Source: Henriciella litoralis (GTDB lineage Bacteria > Pseudomonadota > Alphaproteobacteria > Caulobacterales > Hyphomonadaceae). From it: a stretch of DNA of 64,000 nucleotides. Numbering within the stretch: the first letter of the stretch is position 1; each line of letters begins with the position of its first letter. Where the stretch lies: contig NZ_NCSS01000004.1 of the NCBI RefSeq assembly GCF_002088935.1, forward strand, positions 186,001 to 250,000, given 5' to 3'. Below, piece by piece: positions 1 through 8,482 of the stretch. Both the position numbers and the translations under genes were made by a program. The notes under the pieces were generated by a model. It made no database searches and was not told the DNA's origin. It was given only the letters and a program-made list of their open reading frames with translations.

Positions 1-1407
1 CGCCGTGACGATAGCGCGAGCCGCGTGCATGCCGTGAATATCCTCGGGGCTGGTCTCGACGCGCATCAGGATGACGTCTTCGCCCTTTTCGGCGAGCGCC
101 GCGGCTTCATCGCTGTCAAACACGACCTTGCCAACGGCAGCGCCGGGGCTGGCTGGCAGGCCTTTGACGATGACGTCGCGTGCCGCATCTGGAGAAATCG
201 TCGGGTGCAGCAACTGGTCGAGCTGGCCCGGCATGAGGCGAAGGACCGCCTCTTCCTCATTGATCAGCTTCTCGCGCGCCATATCGACGGCGATCTTGAG
301 CGCGGCAGCTGCGGTGCGTTTCCCGTTCCGGGTCTGCAGCATGTAGAGCTTGTTGTCTTCGACCGTGAACTCGATGTCCTGCATGTCGCGATAGTGGCTT
401 TCCAGCTTCTCAGCGACCGCCACCAGCTCTTTGTAGACCGCTGGCATGGCTTCTTCGAGCGGCAACTCATCAGAAGACAGAGCTTCGGCGCGGGAGCGGG
501 AGATCGGCGCTGGCGTGCGGATGCCGGCGACAACGTCTTCGCCCTGCGCATTGACCAGGAATTCACCGTAGAACACTTTTTCGCCGGTCGACGGATCGCG
601 CGTGAACGCAACGCCGGTCGCCGAGGTATCGCCCATATTGCCGAACACCATGGACTGCACGTTCACAGCCGTGCCCCATGCCGCCGGAATGTCGTTGAGC
701 TTGCGATAGAGGATCGCGCGGTCATTCATCCAGGAGCCGAACACCGCCCCGATGGCGCCCCAGAGCTGTTCGCGCGGATCATCCGGGAAAGGCTTGCCGA
801 GCTGTTTCTCAACGGCTGCCTTGTAGCGAACGATGATCTCTTTCCAATCTTCAGCCGTCATCTCGGTGTCGAGGCTGTAGTCCTGGCGCTCTTTGTAGTC
901 GTCGAGGATGTGCTCGAACGTGTCATGCTTCAGGCCGAGCACCACATTGCAATACATCTGGATGAAGCGGCGATAGCTGTCATAGGCAAAGCGCTCACCG
1001 GCTTTCTTGGCGAGGCCTGCAACCGTGACTTCCGAGAGACCGAGGTTCAGGACGGTGTCCATCATGCCCGGCATCGAGGCGCGTGCGCCCGAGCGCACCG
1101 ACACCAGAAGCGGATTGTCAGCATCACCGAACGTTTTGCCGGTTTCGGCTTCAACCGCCTTCAGCGCCTCATCAACCTGCGCTTCCAGGCCGCCCGGATA
1201 CTTTTCACCAAGGTCGTAATAGGCCGTGCAGACGGCGGTGGTCAGGGTAAATCCGGGGGGAACCGGCAGTCCAAGGCGCGCCATCTCGGCGAGGTTCGCG
1301 CCCTTGCCGCCCAGCAGGTTTTTCATGGTCGTATTGCCGTCGGCTGTCCCCCCGCCGAACGAATACACCCATTGTTCCTTAGCCTTGAGATCAGCAGTGT
1401 CAGCCAT
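1..1407 (-). CDS. ppdK: pyruvate, phosphate dikinase (N-terminal half; truncated by window edge)
   Basis: Interconverts pyruvate + ATP + Pi and PEP + AMP + PPi in the cytosol, linking glycolysis and gluconeogenesis. The 469 visible residues start MADTADLKAKEQWVYSFGGG and carry the nucleotide-binding signature GGKGANLAEM, the SVRSGARASMPGMMDT block, LQTRNGKRT and then GLPASPGAAVGK, where the central phosphohistidine domain begins. The frame leaves the window at HAARAIVTA. In the family the catalytic TSHAAVVAR histidine comes just after this, so it is not visible. PPDKs are about 880-900 residues, so roughly half is present. The ATG start is overlapped for 8 nt by the end of the upstream small membrane-protein gene, which suggests coupling to the glyQ-glyS operon. 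Confidence 0.95.
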   Translation of the reverse strand, partial: MADTADLKAKEQWVYSFGGGTADGNTTMKNLLGGKGANLAEMARLGLPVPPGFTLTTAVCTAYYDLGEKYPGGLEAQVDEALKAVEAETGKTFGDADNPLLVSVRSGARASMPGMMDTVLNLGLSEVTVAGLAKKAGERFAYDSYRRFIQMYCNVVLGLKHDTFEHILDDYKERQDYSLDTEMTAEDWKEIIVRYKAAVEKQLGKPFPDDPREQLWGAIGAVFGSWMNDRAILYRKLNDIPAAWGTAVNVQSMVFGNMGDTSATGVAFTRDPSTGEKVFYGEFLVNAQGEDVVAGIRTPAPISRSRAEALSSDELPLEEAMPAVYKELVAVAEKLESHYRDMQDIEFTVEDNKLYMLQTRNGKRTAAAALKIAVDMAREKLINEEEAVLRLMPGQLDQLLHPTISPDAARDVIVKGLPASPGAAVGKVVFDSDEAAALAEKGEDVILMRVETSPEDIHGMHAARAIVTA

Positions 1408-1807
1408 GTTGCATATTCTCCAGATTTTCCTGTCTTGCTGCGAGCGTCCGTGCCAGCCGCGCAGCGTCATCGGTGAGGCGATAGCGGCCCGGCTCGAAAG
1501 ATACCAGCATTTTCAATGCCGGCAGCCGCACGCCGAGTTCGGTTGTGTCATCCAGTGGCGCTTGAGCAACGCCAAAACGCGATGCAATCTTTGCATCAAG
1601 CGTCTGAGCCTTGATGGACTTGAAGCGGAAATCCGCCGTGCCGAAGCGCTTATGAAGCTCGACGACATAGGCTTTGTCCCGGTCGGTCATCTGTGAAGGG
1701 GCCTCGCCTTGCGCTTCAAAAATGTCTCGCGCCTGCTTCGACGGCATGTTCACTAAACTCCAGATCCACATGGCCAATAGGCCAAACAGGAGCAGGATGA
1801 CAATCAT
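1400..1807 (-). CDS. small membrane-anchored protein of unknown function
   Basis: A 135-residue protein that I do not recognise as a named family. It starts with one hydrophobic segment (MIVILLLFGLLAMWIWSLV, residues 1-19), and the rest is a soluble charged domain. It is therefore probably anchored in the inner membrane, with the bulk on one side. It lies between glyS (21 nt upstream gap) and ppdK, whose start codon it overlaps by 8 nt, so all three are probably one transcript. Base composition matches the neighbours. The function is unknown, and nothing in the sequence links it directly to tRNA charging or PEP metabolism. Confidence 0.75.
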   Translation of the reverse strand: MIVILLLFGLLAMWIWSLVNMPSKQARDIFEAQGEAPSQMTDRDKAYVVELHKRFGTADFRFKSIKAQTLDAKIASRFGVAQAPLDDTTELGVRLPALKMLVSFEPGRYRLTDDAARLARTLAARQENLENMQHG

Positions 1808-1828
1808 ACTTGCTCCCCCAAGGGTAAT

Positions 1829-4201
1829 TTATGCCGACAGTTTTGAAAAATCTGCGACGCGATGCAAAGCGTCACGGATAGAATTCAGAATCAAGAGGCG
1901 GTTTTGCCTCAATTTTGGGTTTTCGGCGTTCACGATGACATTTTCAAAGAAATTGTCGACCGGCAGGCGAAGACCCGCCAGTGCGCGCATTGCTTTTTCG
2001 AAATCCTCTTCCGCCAGCGCCGCATCGGCCTCTGCAACGGCGGTCTCGATCGCGGCATGCAGCGCGCCTTCCTCATCCTGCTCGAACAGGGATGGATCAA
2101 TCTCGCCGCTTACCGGCGCGCCATCCTTCTTCTCTTCGGCTTTCAGAATGTTCGCCGCGCGCTTGTAGCCCGCCAGAAGGTTCGCGCCGTCTTCGGTTTC
2201 AAGGAAGGCGCCCAGTGCCTCAACCCGTTTGACGATCAGGACAAGATCGTCCTCGCCCAGCGCAAAGACCGCATCGATAAGATCAAAGCGCGCGCCCTGA
2301 TCGCGGAGGACTTGTTTGAGGCGATCAGCGAAGAAGGCGAGGAGGTCTACTGTTGGTTCCTCTACGCCCCATTCAAGCAAAAATTCACGCTCTCTTCGTA
2401 TAGTTTGTTGATCTCCAGAACTTTTGAAAACTTCAGGGCGGCCTTCTGCCAAGTCTTGCCCCATGGCTTTGAGCATTAACAAAGGGGACATGCGGTCGTA
2501 GAAGCGGCTTTGAACTTCAGAGAGGCCAGAGGCGCTTCGCCGGAAATCAACTCCCTCAGCCCCATTATCACCGCCCGCGCGGTAGTACAAAAATTTGACC
2601 CGTCGAAGCGTTTGAATGACCAGCGAACTTTGTGCTGTTTCTACGGTAAGGTTGTTGAACTCTTCATCAGGCATTCGATCAATGTCCGAGATTATAAAAT
2701 CTCTGATCGATGCTCCAAGCCGAAACCGAACCTCATTCTCCAGAATGATCCGCACGACGCCTAGCGCGGCACGCCGCAGCGCGAACGGGTCTTTGGATCC
2801 GGTTGGTTTCTCATCAATCGCCCAGAAGCCGACCAGCGTGTCGAGCTTGTCGGCCAGCGCGACGGCAATCGCCACGGGTTCAGTTGGCACGGCATCTGAT
2901 GGGCCTTGCGGTTTGTAGTGTTCGGCAATGGCGGTCGCGATGGCGGCGTCTTCGCCCTGCTCGCGCGCATAATAGCCGCCCATCACGCCCTGTAGCTCAG
3001 GGAATTCGCCGACCATGCCCGAGACGAGATCGGCTTTGGCGAGACGCGCAGCGCGTTCGGCCATGTCCGGGTCTGCGCCAACTTTCGGGGCAAGCTCGCG
3101 CGCCAGCGCGGCAACCCGCTCCACCTTGTCAGCAATCGAACCCAACTCTTTCTTGAAATCGATGGTCGACAGCTTCTCGGCCATCTTCTCAAGCGGGGTA
3201 TTGCGGTCATTGTCCCAGAAGAAGCGGGCATCATCGAGCCGGGCCGAGAGCACCTTACGGTTGCCGGCCGCGATGGCCTTGCCGCCATCTTTCGCTTCGA
3301 CATTCGCCACAACGACAAAGTTCGGCGCGAGTTCACCGGTCTTCGGGTCGCGCACGGCGAAATATTTCTGGTGGGTGCGCATGGAAAGCTGGATGACTTC
3401 GCCCGGCAGGGTCAGGAAGTCAGGGTCCATCTCGCCGAGGATTACCACAGGCCATTCGGCAAGGCCGGTCACTTCATCGAGCAGCCCCTGATCCTCAACC
3501 AGTTCAAGACCGGCGGCTGCGCAGACCTTATGCGCCTGCTCATCGATCAGCAGGCGGCGGTCCTCGCGCGACAGCGCGACAAAGCCCTCGCCTTCCAGCT
3601 TGGTGCGATACTCATCGAGCGAGGCGACCGTGAACGGCCCACGCCCCATGATGCGGTGGCCTTCCGTCTCATTGCCCGATTTCAGGCCATCGACGTCAAA
3701 ATCGACCGTCTTGCCATTGAACACGCAGACAATGCGCTGCAGCGGGCGCACCCAGCGCAGCTCTCCGCGGCCCCAGCGCATCGATTTCGGCCAATGAAAG
3801 CCGCGAATGATGGCAGGTACCAGCTCGGCTATGATCTCTTCCAGCGGGCGACCGGGGATCTCCCGAACGGCAACGTAGAAATCACCCTTCTTCGGATCGC
3901 TGCGCACTTCGGCCTCATCTATGGAGGACAGCCCCGCGCCCCGCAGAAAGCCTTCGACCGCCTTGTCCGGCGCGCCCACTTTCGGGCCTTTGCGCTCTTC
4001 GCTGACATCGGCGGATTTTTCCGGCAGATCATCAATCGCCACCGTCAGGCGGCGTGGGCCGGACAGGGCCGTTACATTGGCAAACGTAACGCCTGCCTCT
4101 TCCAGTCCTTTGACCAGTGCGTCGCGCAGGTCCGCTTCGGCCTTCGCCTGCATGCGGGCCGGGATTTCCTCTGAGAAGAGTTCGAGAAGAAGGTCTGCCA
4201 T
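1829..4201 (-). CDS. glyS: glycine--tRNA ligase beta subunit
   Basis: Beta chain of the alpha2beta2 bacterial glycyl-tRNA synthetase, which helps recognise tRNA-Gly. The start chosen is the ATG at 4201 (MADLLLELFSEEIPARMQ), which matches the family N-terminus; an upstream ATG adds 12 atypical residues. Family blocks such as MRWGRGELRWVRPLQRIVCV and SKDPFALRRAALGVVRIILE are present. At 790 residues it is about 100 longer than the E. coli protein (689). The stretch encoding roughly residues 488-613 (about 2365-2740) uses many AT-rich codons (ATA, AGA, TTA, GTA, CAA) that are rare in the rest of the gene, and falls between conserved FALRRAALG and LLAFFADRLK. This looks like an insertion or an exchanged segment. 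The reading frame stays intact. Confidence 0.96.
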   Translation of the reverse strand: MADLLLELFSEEIPARMQAKAEADLRDALVKGLEEAGVTFANVTALSGPRRLTVAIDDLPEKSADVSEERKGPKVGAPDKAVEGFLRGAGLSSIDEAEVRSDPKKGDFYVAVREIPGRPLEEIIAELVPAIIRGFHWPKSMRWGRGELRWVRPLQRIVCVFNGKTVDFDVDGLKSGNETEGHRIMGRGPFTVASLDEYRTKLEGEGFVALSREDRRLLIDEQAHKVCAAAGLELVEDQGLLDEVTGLAEWPVVILGEMDPDFLTLPGEVIQLSMRTHQKYFAVRDPKTGELAPNFVVVANVEAKDGGKAIAAGNRKVLSARLDDARFFWDNDRNTPLEKMAEKLSTIDFKKELGSIADKVERVAALARELAPKVGADPDMAERAARLAKADLVSGMVGEFPELQGVMGGYYAREQGEDAAIATAIAEHYKPQGPSDAVPTEPVAIAVALADKLDTLVGFWAIDEKPTGSKDPFALRRAALGVVRIILENEVRFRLGASIRDFIISDIDRMPDEEFNNLTVETAQSSLVIQTLRRVKFLYYRAGGDNGAEGVDFRRSASGLSEVQSRFYDRMSPLLMLKAMGQDLAEGRPEVFKSSGDQQTIRREREFLLEWGVEEPTVDLLAFFADRLKQVLRDQGARFDLIDAVFALGEDDLVLIVKRVEALGAFLETEDGANLLAGYKRAANILKAEEKKDGAPVSGEIDPSLFEQDEEGALHAAIETAVAEADAALAEEDFEKAMRALAGLRLPVDNFFENVIVNAENPKLRQNRLLILNSIRDALHRVADFSKLSA

Positions 4202-4243
4202 GAAAAGCTGCGTGCCTTGCTGTTGGATAAGGGACAATGCGGC

Positions 4244-4801
4244 CTAGACGCCGCAGCTGCCCTTGATGCCCATGCGTTCAGTTTCGGTTGGTTCTACGAT
4301 AGCGATATTGCCGGAGTAATTGGTATATTCCGGACCGCTCTCGGTCGGTTTGAGGTTCAGCTCGATGACAATGCCGCGATCAGCTGAGCGATACCGCCAG
4401 GTCTCATTGCCGTTTTCAGACTTGGTGCGGCTTTCACGCGTGAATTCAAGGATATCGTCATTGATCTTGACCTGCGCCGGTTGAGGGTCGCCCTCCATCG
4501 AGGTGGTGAACACAAACCGCCAGGTATCAGGATCATCGAAATTGAAAGTGTGGCTCTCCCGCATCAGCGTGCAGTAGGCGTCTGAATCAGGCTGATGCAT
4601 GGTGCCGATTTTCAGCGCCTGCGGATTGGTTTCAGCCATTTCAGGCGCTGAAGGCTCATCGTCTTCAACGTGCTTCTTGTACTCGGCCTTGGCCTCAGCT
4701 TTCCCAGCCGGGGGCGTGCTGTCACTCGCGTCGGAGGCATTACCACAGGCCGCAATCATCAGGACGGGCGCCAGCGCCAGGGTTGCAAAAAGTCTGCTCA
4801 T
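4244..4801 (-). CDS. putative lipoprotein, paralogue of the next upstream gene
   Basis: A 185-residue predicted lipoprotein: a short signal peptide ends in a lipobox (LMIAAC, Cys19), followed by a charged low-complexity linker and a compact domain. That domain has two cysteines, in SDAYC and near the end in IKGSCGV. The same layout, with shared patterns (D-A-aromatic-C, a V/F-T-T strand, Y-T/S-G-N/S-I near the end, final KG-x-C), appears in the adjacent lipoprotein at 4803-5276. The two are probably duplicates. It sits between glyQ and glyS. No known family was recognised and the function is unknown. A periplasmic disulfide is inferred from the paired cysteines. Confidence 0.8.
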   Translation of the reverse strand: MSRLFATLALAPVLMIAACGNASDASDSTPPAGKAEAKAEYKKHVEDDEPSAPEMAETNPQALKIGTMHQPDSDAYCTLMRESHTFNFDDPDTWRFVFTTSMEGDPQPAQVKINDDILEFTRESRTKSENGNETWRYRSADRGIVIELNLKPTESGPEYTNYSGNIAIVEPTETERMGIKGSCGV

Positions 4802-4802
4802 T

Positions 4803-5276
4803 CTAGCCTCCCGACAGGCGGCAACCGCCCTTGAACTTCACGGCCTCGCCTTCTGCCGGATAGATCACCCGGATTGAGCCGGTATAGACCGCGCGATCAT
4901 CAACATCCCCGCCATCGAGCAGGATCGCCTCCAGCTCAAGGCTCTCATCTTCATCGACAAAGCGGCGCGTTTCCATGCCTGCGCCAAAGCCGGCCTCAAC
5001 CTCGGTCAGCTTCACGGCCTCGCCGTCCAGCGAGACATAGCCGTGATAGGCATTGTCGCCGACAGTCGTGACCAGCACATAAGGGCCGGTGTCATCGTTT
5101 TCTGCATCCACTGGAACGAAAGCGCAAAACGCATTGTCCATGGGCGCGACAAGGTCCGTCCCGATCACAGGCAGGTCCTGCGGATCCATCGCAGGTTCGC
5201 CGTTCATTTCAGCGCGTTCATTGCCGCAGGCCGCCAGCATCAGAAGCGCGAGTGCAACACCCGTCATGGTTTTCAT
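4803..5276 (-). CDS. putative lipoprotein inside the glyQ-glyS operon
   Basis: A 157-residue predicted lipoprotein. The start is taken as the ATG at 5276 because it gives a clean lipoprotein signal ([17 protein letters not shown]) and overlaps the glyQ stop codon as ATGA, the usual sign of translational coupling. The mature part is acidic and has two cysteines (DNAFC and [10 protein letters not shown] at the end), in the same places as in the neighbouring lipoprotein at 4244-4801. An in-frame ATG at 5306 would place a 10-residue extension before the signal peptide and is less likely. The function is unknown. Its position in a translation operon says little about its job, since the protein should be in the cell envelope. 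Confidence 0.8.
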   Translation of the reverse strand: MKTMTGVALALLMLAACGNERAEMNGEPAMDPQDLPVIGTDLVAPMDNAFCAFVPVDAENDDTGPYVLVTTVGDNAYHGYVSLDGEAVKLTEVEAGFGAGMETRRFVDEDESLELEAILLDGGDVDDRAVYTGSIRVIYPAEGEAVKFKGGCRLSGG

Positions 5277-6172
5277 GCCGCACGCTCCTCTTCCTGCTTT
5301 GCCCAAAGTTCAGCGGCCCCGCGCGCCAGATCCCGCACCCGGCCAATAAAGGCCTGACGCTCTGTCGGCGAAATCGCGCCGCGCGCATCGATCAGGTTGA
5401 AGACGTGGCTGGCTTTCAGCGCATAGTCATAGGCGGGAAGCGGTTTGCCCGCATCGCGCAGGATTTTTGACTGCTTCTCGCAGCCAGCAAACCAGGTCTG
5501 CAGCATCTCGACATCGGCCAGCTCAAAATTGAAGGCCGATTGTTCGCGCTCATTCTGCAGGAACACATCCCCATAGGAGAGCGGCGTCTCAGAGGCCGGG
5601 TCGTTGAATGGCAGGTCGTAGACATTGTCGACGCCGAACACATACATGGCGAGACGTTCGAGACCGTAGGTCAGCTCACCGGAGACCGGGAACACATCCA
5701 GCCCGCCGACCTGCTGGAAATAAGTGTACTGGCTGACTTCCATCCCGTCGCACCAGACTTCCCAGCCAAGGCCCCAGGCGCCAACCGTCGGGTTTTCCCA
5801 GTCATCCTCGACAAAGCGGATATCGTGCACCATCGGGTCGATGCCGATTTCGTAGAGCGAGTTCAGATAGAGGTCCTGCAGGTCAGCCGGGTTCGGCTTC
5901 AGAATGACCTGATACTGATAATAGTGGCCGAGCCGGTTCGGGTTCTCGCCATAGCGGCCATCCGCCGGGCGGCGCGATGGCTGCACATAGGCCGCGCGCC
6001 AGTCTTTTGGCCCAAGCGCGCGCAGCACCGTCGCCGGATGCAGCGTGCCCGCGCCAACTTCCATGTCATAGGGCTGCAGGATCGCGCAGCCTTGCGCGGC
6101 CCAATAGGCCTGAAGCCGCAGGATCACCTCCTGAAAGGAGGACGGTTTTTCTCGGGCAATAGGTGCGGGCAT
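5273..6172 (-). CDS. glyQ: glycine--tRNA ligase alpha subunit
   Basis: Catalytic alpha chain of the heterotetrameric glycyl-tRNA synthetase, which activates glycine with ATP and charges tRNA-Gly. The 299 residues compare with 303 in E. coli. Family blocks are clear: [20 protein letters not shown] at the N-terminus, [55 protein letters not shown] and [13 protein letters not shown]. It is the first gene of a minus-strand run glyQ - lipoprotein - lipoprotein - glyS - membrane protein - ppdK. About 100 nt separate it from the methyltransferase gene upstream, so a promoter may lie there. Confidence 0.97.
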   Translation of the reverse strand: MPAPIAREKPSSFQEVILRLQAYWAAQGCAILQPYDMEVGAGTLHPATVLRALGPKDWRAAYVQPSRRPADGRYGENPNRLGHYYQYQVILKPNPADLQDLYLNSLYEIGIDPMVHDIRFVEDDWENPTVGAWGLGWEVWCDGMEVSQYTYFQQVGGLDVFPVSGELTYGLERLAMYVFGVDNVYDLPFNDPASETPLSYGDVFLQNEREQSAFNFELADVEMLQTWFAGCEKQSKILRDAGKPLPAYDYALKASHVFNLIDARGAISPTERQAFIGRVRDLARGAAELWAKQEEERAA

Positions 6173-6277
6173 GCGCGTGGCCTGAATCGTAAGCTTGTCT
6201 CTTGGGCCTTCCTGCTAGCCCTGTGCGCCGCCGACTGCAAGAAGCACGCGGCCATCAAACTGCCAGCCAGTCTCAGC

Positions 6278-7021
6278 TCAACCCCAATCCAGCCCCGTCC
6301 CGTTCCGCGCGATCTCTTCCATGAGGCGCGTGCGTTGGCCGCCCTTACTGGTGTAGATGTCGATGCCTGACAGCAGGCGCATCGAGCCGGAGCGCAGCCC
6401 CTTTCTGGCCCGCACGATCACCCGCTTGGCGTCATCGCCGGGGAAGGAGCGCACCGGCATGACCTCAATCTGGCCCGAGCGGCGTTCGATCAGGGCGAGG
6501 ATACGCGCGAGCTCCGACGCGCGATGGATCATCATGAAGCGGCCCTTTGGCTTCAACACGTGAAGCATATTGCCGACCCAGTCCTTCAGCGGGACGGTTT
6601 CCATATACGCATTGTGCTTGGACGCGCCGGGCGTCTTGATGGAGCCTTCGCGGAAGAAGGGCGGATTGGAGAAAACGAGATCATACCGGTTTTCCCAGTC
6701 CCGCGGGATCGAACTGACATCTTGCCGCGAAATCTCGACGCGGGCGCCAAACCCGTTTTCGGCAACGCCGCGCCGCGCCAGGTCCAGCATGTCCGGGTCA
6801 TGTTCAAACCCCGTGAAGCGCGTATCTTTCAGTCGCCAGGCCGCCGGGAGCAGCGCGCCGCCTGCCCCGCATCCAAACTCGGCAGCCTCTCCGGTCTGCG
6901 CCGGGTCGAGCGCAGCAGACAACAGAACGCTGTCTGTCCCGGCGCGAAACCCTTTGCGCGGCTGGAACACCGTGACCACGCCGCCAAGAAAGGCGTCAGC
7001 TGTGGTGATTGCCTCAACCAT
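6278..7021 (-). CDS. TrmN6-like class I SAM-dependent methyltransferase (tRNA1(Val) m6A family)
   Basis: A 247-residue methyltransferase of the small-domain/TrmN6 type, which methylates N6 of adenine in RNA (A37 of tRNA1-Val in E. coli). A SAM-binding motif AAEFGCGAGGALLPAA lies at about residues 47-62, an acidic strand GFEHDPDMLDLARRG follows, and the catalytic SNPPF tetrad region is present (NPPFF, about 118-122), which fits an exocyclic amino methylase. The N-terminus has FQPRKGFRAGTDSVLL, typical of the family. Its start overlaps the end of the DUF2007 gene by 8 nt, so the two are coupled. The exact substrate is inferred from the family only. Confidence 0.85.
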   Translation of the reverse strand: MVEAITTADAFLGGVVTVFQPRKGFRAGTDSVLLSAALDPAQTGEAAEFGCGAGGALLPAAWRLKDTRFTGFEHDPDMLDLARRGVAENGFGARVEISRQDVSSIPRDWENRYDLVFSNPPFFREGSIKTPGASKHNAYMETVPLKDWVGNMLHVLKPKGRFMMIHRASELARILALIERRSGQIEVMPVRSFPGDDAKRVIVRARKGLRSGSMRLLSGIDIYTSKGGQRTRLMEEIARNGTGLDWG

Positions 7022-7223
7022 CCTGATCCAGTTCGTTCAAAACCGCACTCGCCCGGTCTGCATCATTCTCATGAACCACGACACGGATCGGCACCAATGG
7101 GCCGCGCCCATCTATGTGCGCTGTGTGCTCATCAAGCACAAAAATTTCGATTCCTGCTTCGGAAAGCAGGTGTCTGATATAGCTCAGCTTGACGAGGTCG
7201 TTGGTTCGAAACACTTCTTCCAT
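7014..7223 (-). CDS. DUF2007 domain protein
   Basis: A 69-residue protein starting MEEVFRTNDLVKLSYIRHLL. It has the pattern of DUF2007 (putative signal-transducing, PII-like fold): residues that follow a locus through an LLSEAGIEIFVLDEH segment and end in a VVHENDADRASAVLNEL helix. The ATG at 7223 is chosen because a longer frame to 7277 has no family-like N-terminus. It overlaps the methyltransferase gene by 8 nt. The DUF2007 - methyltransferase pair next to a divergent polyprenyl synthase recurs in alphaproteobacteria as far as I recall. The biochemical role is unknown. Confidence 0.8.
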   Translation of the reverse strand: MEEVFRTNDLVKLSYIRHLLSEAGIEIFVLDEHTAHIDGRGPLVPIRVVVHENDADRASAVLNELDQDG

Positions 7224-7324
7224 GCAGTCCACTCTCCAAATGCGGCTCTGTACCGCAGCGCTGGACCGCGGACACATTGTTATCCATATGACCTAGTCAT
7301 CTGGACCGGAACAGGAAATCTTTC

Positions 7325-8338
7325 GTGACTACACCCGCTGCCGCCCGCGACTCCGCTGACCTGAATGGCATTATCGATCAGCTTTCATCGATGCTCGAAG
7401 ATGACCTTGCCAGCGTCGAACGCCTGCTGAAGGCCCGCGCGGCCAGCCCGGTCGACGTAATCCCTGACCTCTCTGACTATATCGTGTCTGCGGGGGGAAA
7501 ACGTCTTCGTCCGATGATCACGCTCGCAGCGGCCCATGCAGTGGGCGGCGCGAACCCGGCGACCCATTCCCTCGCCGCAGCGGTTGAGTTCATCCATACC
7601 GCCACGCTGCTACATGACGATGTCGTGGACGAGAGTGACCTTCGGCGCGGCAAGCCTGCGGCCAAATCGGTCTGGGGCAACTCAGCCTCGATCCTTGTGG
7701 GTGACTTTCTGTTCGCGCGCGCTTTCACCCTGATGGTGGAAACCGGCTCGCTCGATATTCTCGGGATTCTGTCGAACGCGTCTTCTGTGATTGCCGAAGG
7801 TGAGGTTCGCCAATTGGCCGCACAGGGCAAGCTGGACCTGCCGACAGAAGACTATCTCGCCATCATCGAAGCCAAGACCGCGGCCCTGTTCGAGGCCGCA
7901 AGCCGCGCTGGCGCCCTCTCCGGCGGTAGTGAAGAACATGCAGATGCTCTCGCCGCCTACGGCAAGAATCTCGGCCTCGCCTTCCAGATCGTCGATGATG
8001 TGCTCGACTATGGCGGCACCACTTCGGTGATCGGCAAAGTCGTCGGGGATGATTTTCGCGAAGGCAAGATCACGCTGCCGGTCATTATTGCGCGCCGCCG
8101 TGGCCGCACTGAAGACCATGCTTTCTGGGCGCGCGCCCTCGATACCTCGCGTCAGGAAGAGAGCGATCTTGCCCGCGCCATCCATCTGATCCGGACCACC
8201 GGGGCCGCCGAAGCGACCATCGCAGAGGCTGAGGCCTATGCCGGGCTTGCCAAGTCTGCCCTTAAAAGCCTGCCGGAAAGTGGCTGGCGCACGGCGCTCT
8301 CTGAGCTTGCCGATTTTTGCGTGAAGCGCGCAAACTAG
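7325..8338 (+). CDS. trans-polyprenyl diphosphate synthase (octaprenyl/decaprenyl type)
   Basis: Extends allylic diphosphates with isopentenyl-PP to make the ubiquinone side chain. The 337-residue protein shows both aspartate-rich motifs: DDVVD at 98-102 (followed by ESDLRRGKP) and DDVLD at 224-228, plus GGKRLRPMITL at 57-67. The start is GTG at 7325 with AGGAA about 8 nt upstream. Chain length cannot be read from the sequence; alphaproteobacteria mostly make Q10, so decaprenyl is the best guess. It is divergent from the DUF2007 gene and begins a plus-strand run that also holds ispE, so isoprenoid precursor synthesis and use are encoded close together. Confidence 0.93.
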   Translation: MTTPAAARDSADLNGIIDQLSSMLEDDLASVERLLKARAASPVDVIPDLSDYIVSAGGKRLRPMITLAAAHAVGGANPATHSLAAAVEFIHTATLLHDDVVDESDLRRGKPAAKSVWGNSASILVGDFLFARAFTLMVETGSLDILGILSNASSVIAEGEVRQLAAQGKLDLPTEDYLAIIEAKTAALFEAASRAGALSGGSEEHADALAAYGKNLGLAFQIVDDVLDYGGTTSVIGKVVGDDFREGKITLPVIIARRRGRTEDHAFWARALDTSRQEESDLARAIHLIRTTGAAEATIAEAEAYAGLAKSALKSLPESGWRTALSELADFCVKRAN

Positions 8339-8367
8339 GTCTTAATCAAAGCTGTTGCAGATTTTCA

Positions 8368-8454
8368 CAGTGCGGCACTGGGTTCCGACAGAGTGTCGCC
8401 ACATCTGTATTGTGAACTGCTTTGCTCTGGACACGGTCTGACCGCCCCGTCAGA
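8368..8454 (+). other. intergenic region with three perfect short inverted repeats
   Basis: The 144-nt gap between the polyprenyl synthase and the first TPR lipoprotein gene holds CAGTG-CGG-CACTG (8368-8380), CGACA-GAG-TGTCG (8386-8398) and TCTGAC-N6-GTCAGA (8437-8454). None is followed by a T run, so none is a standard terminator. They may form leader hairpins or be protein-binding sites. The Shine-Dalgarno GGAAGGA lies downstream, just before the ATG at 8483. Confidence 0.4.
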
Positions 8455-8482
8455 GTTTGCGAAACCTTTGGAAGGACCCTCA

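Noticed and set aside
25..1476. Plus-strand open frame of 483 codons over ppdK
   Set aside because: Antisense shadow; the minus strand encodes a clear PPDK through the same region.
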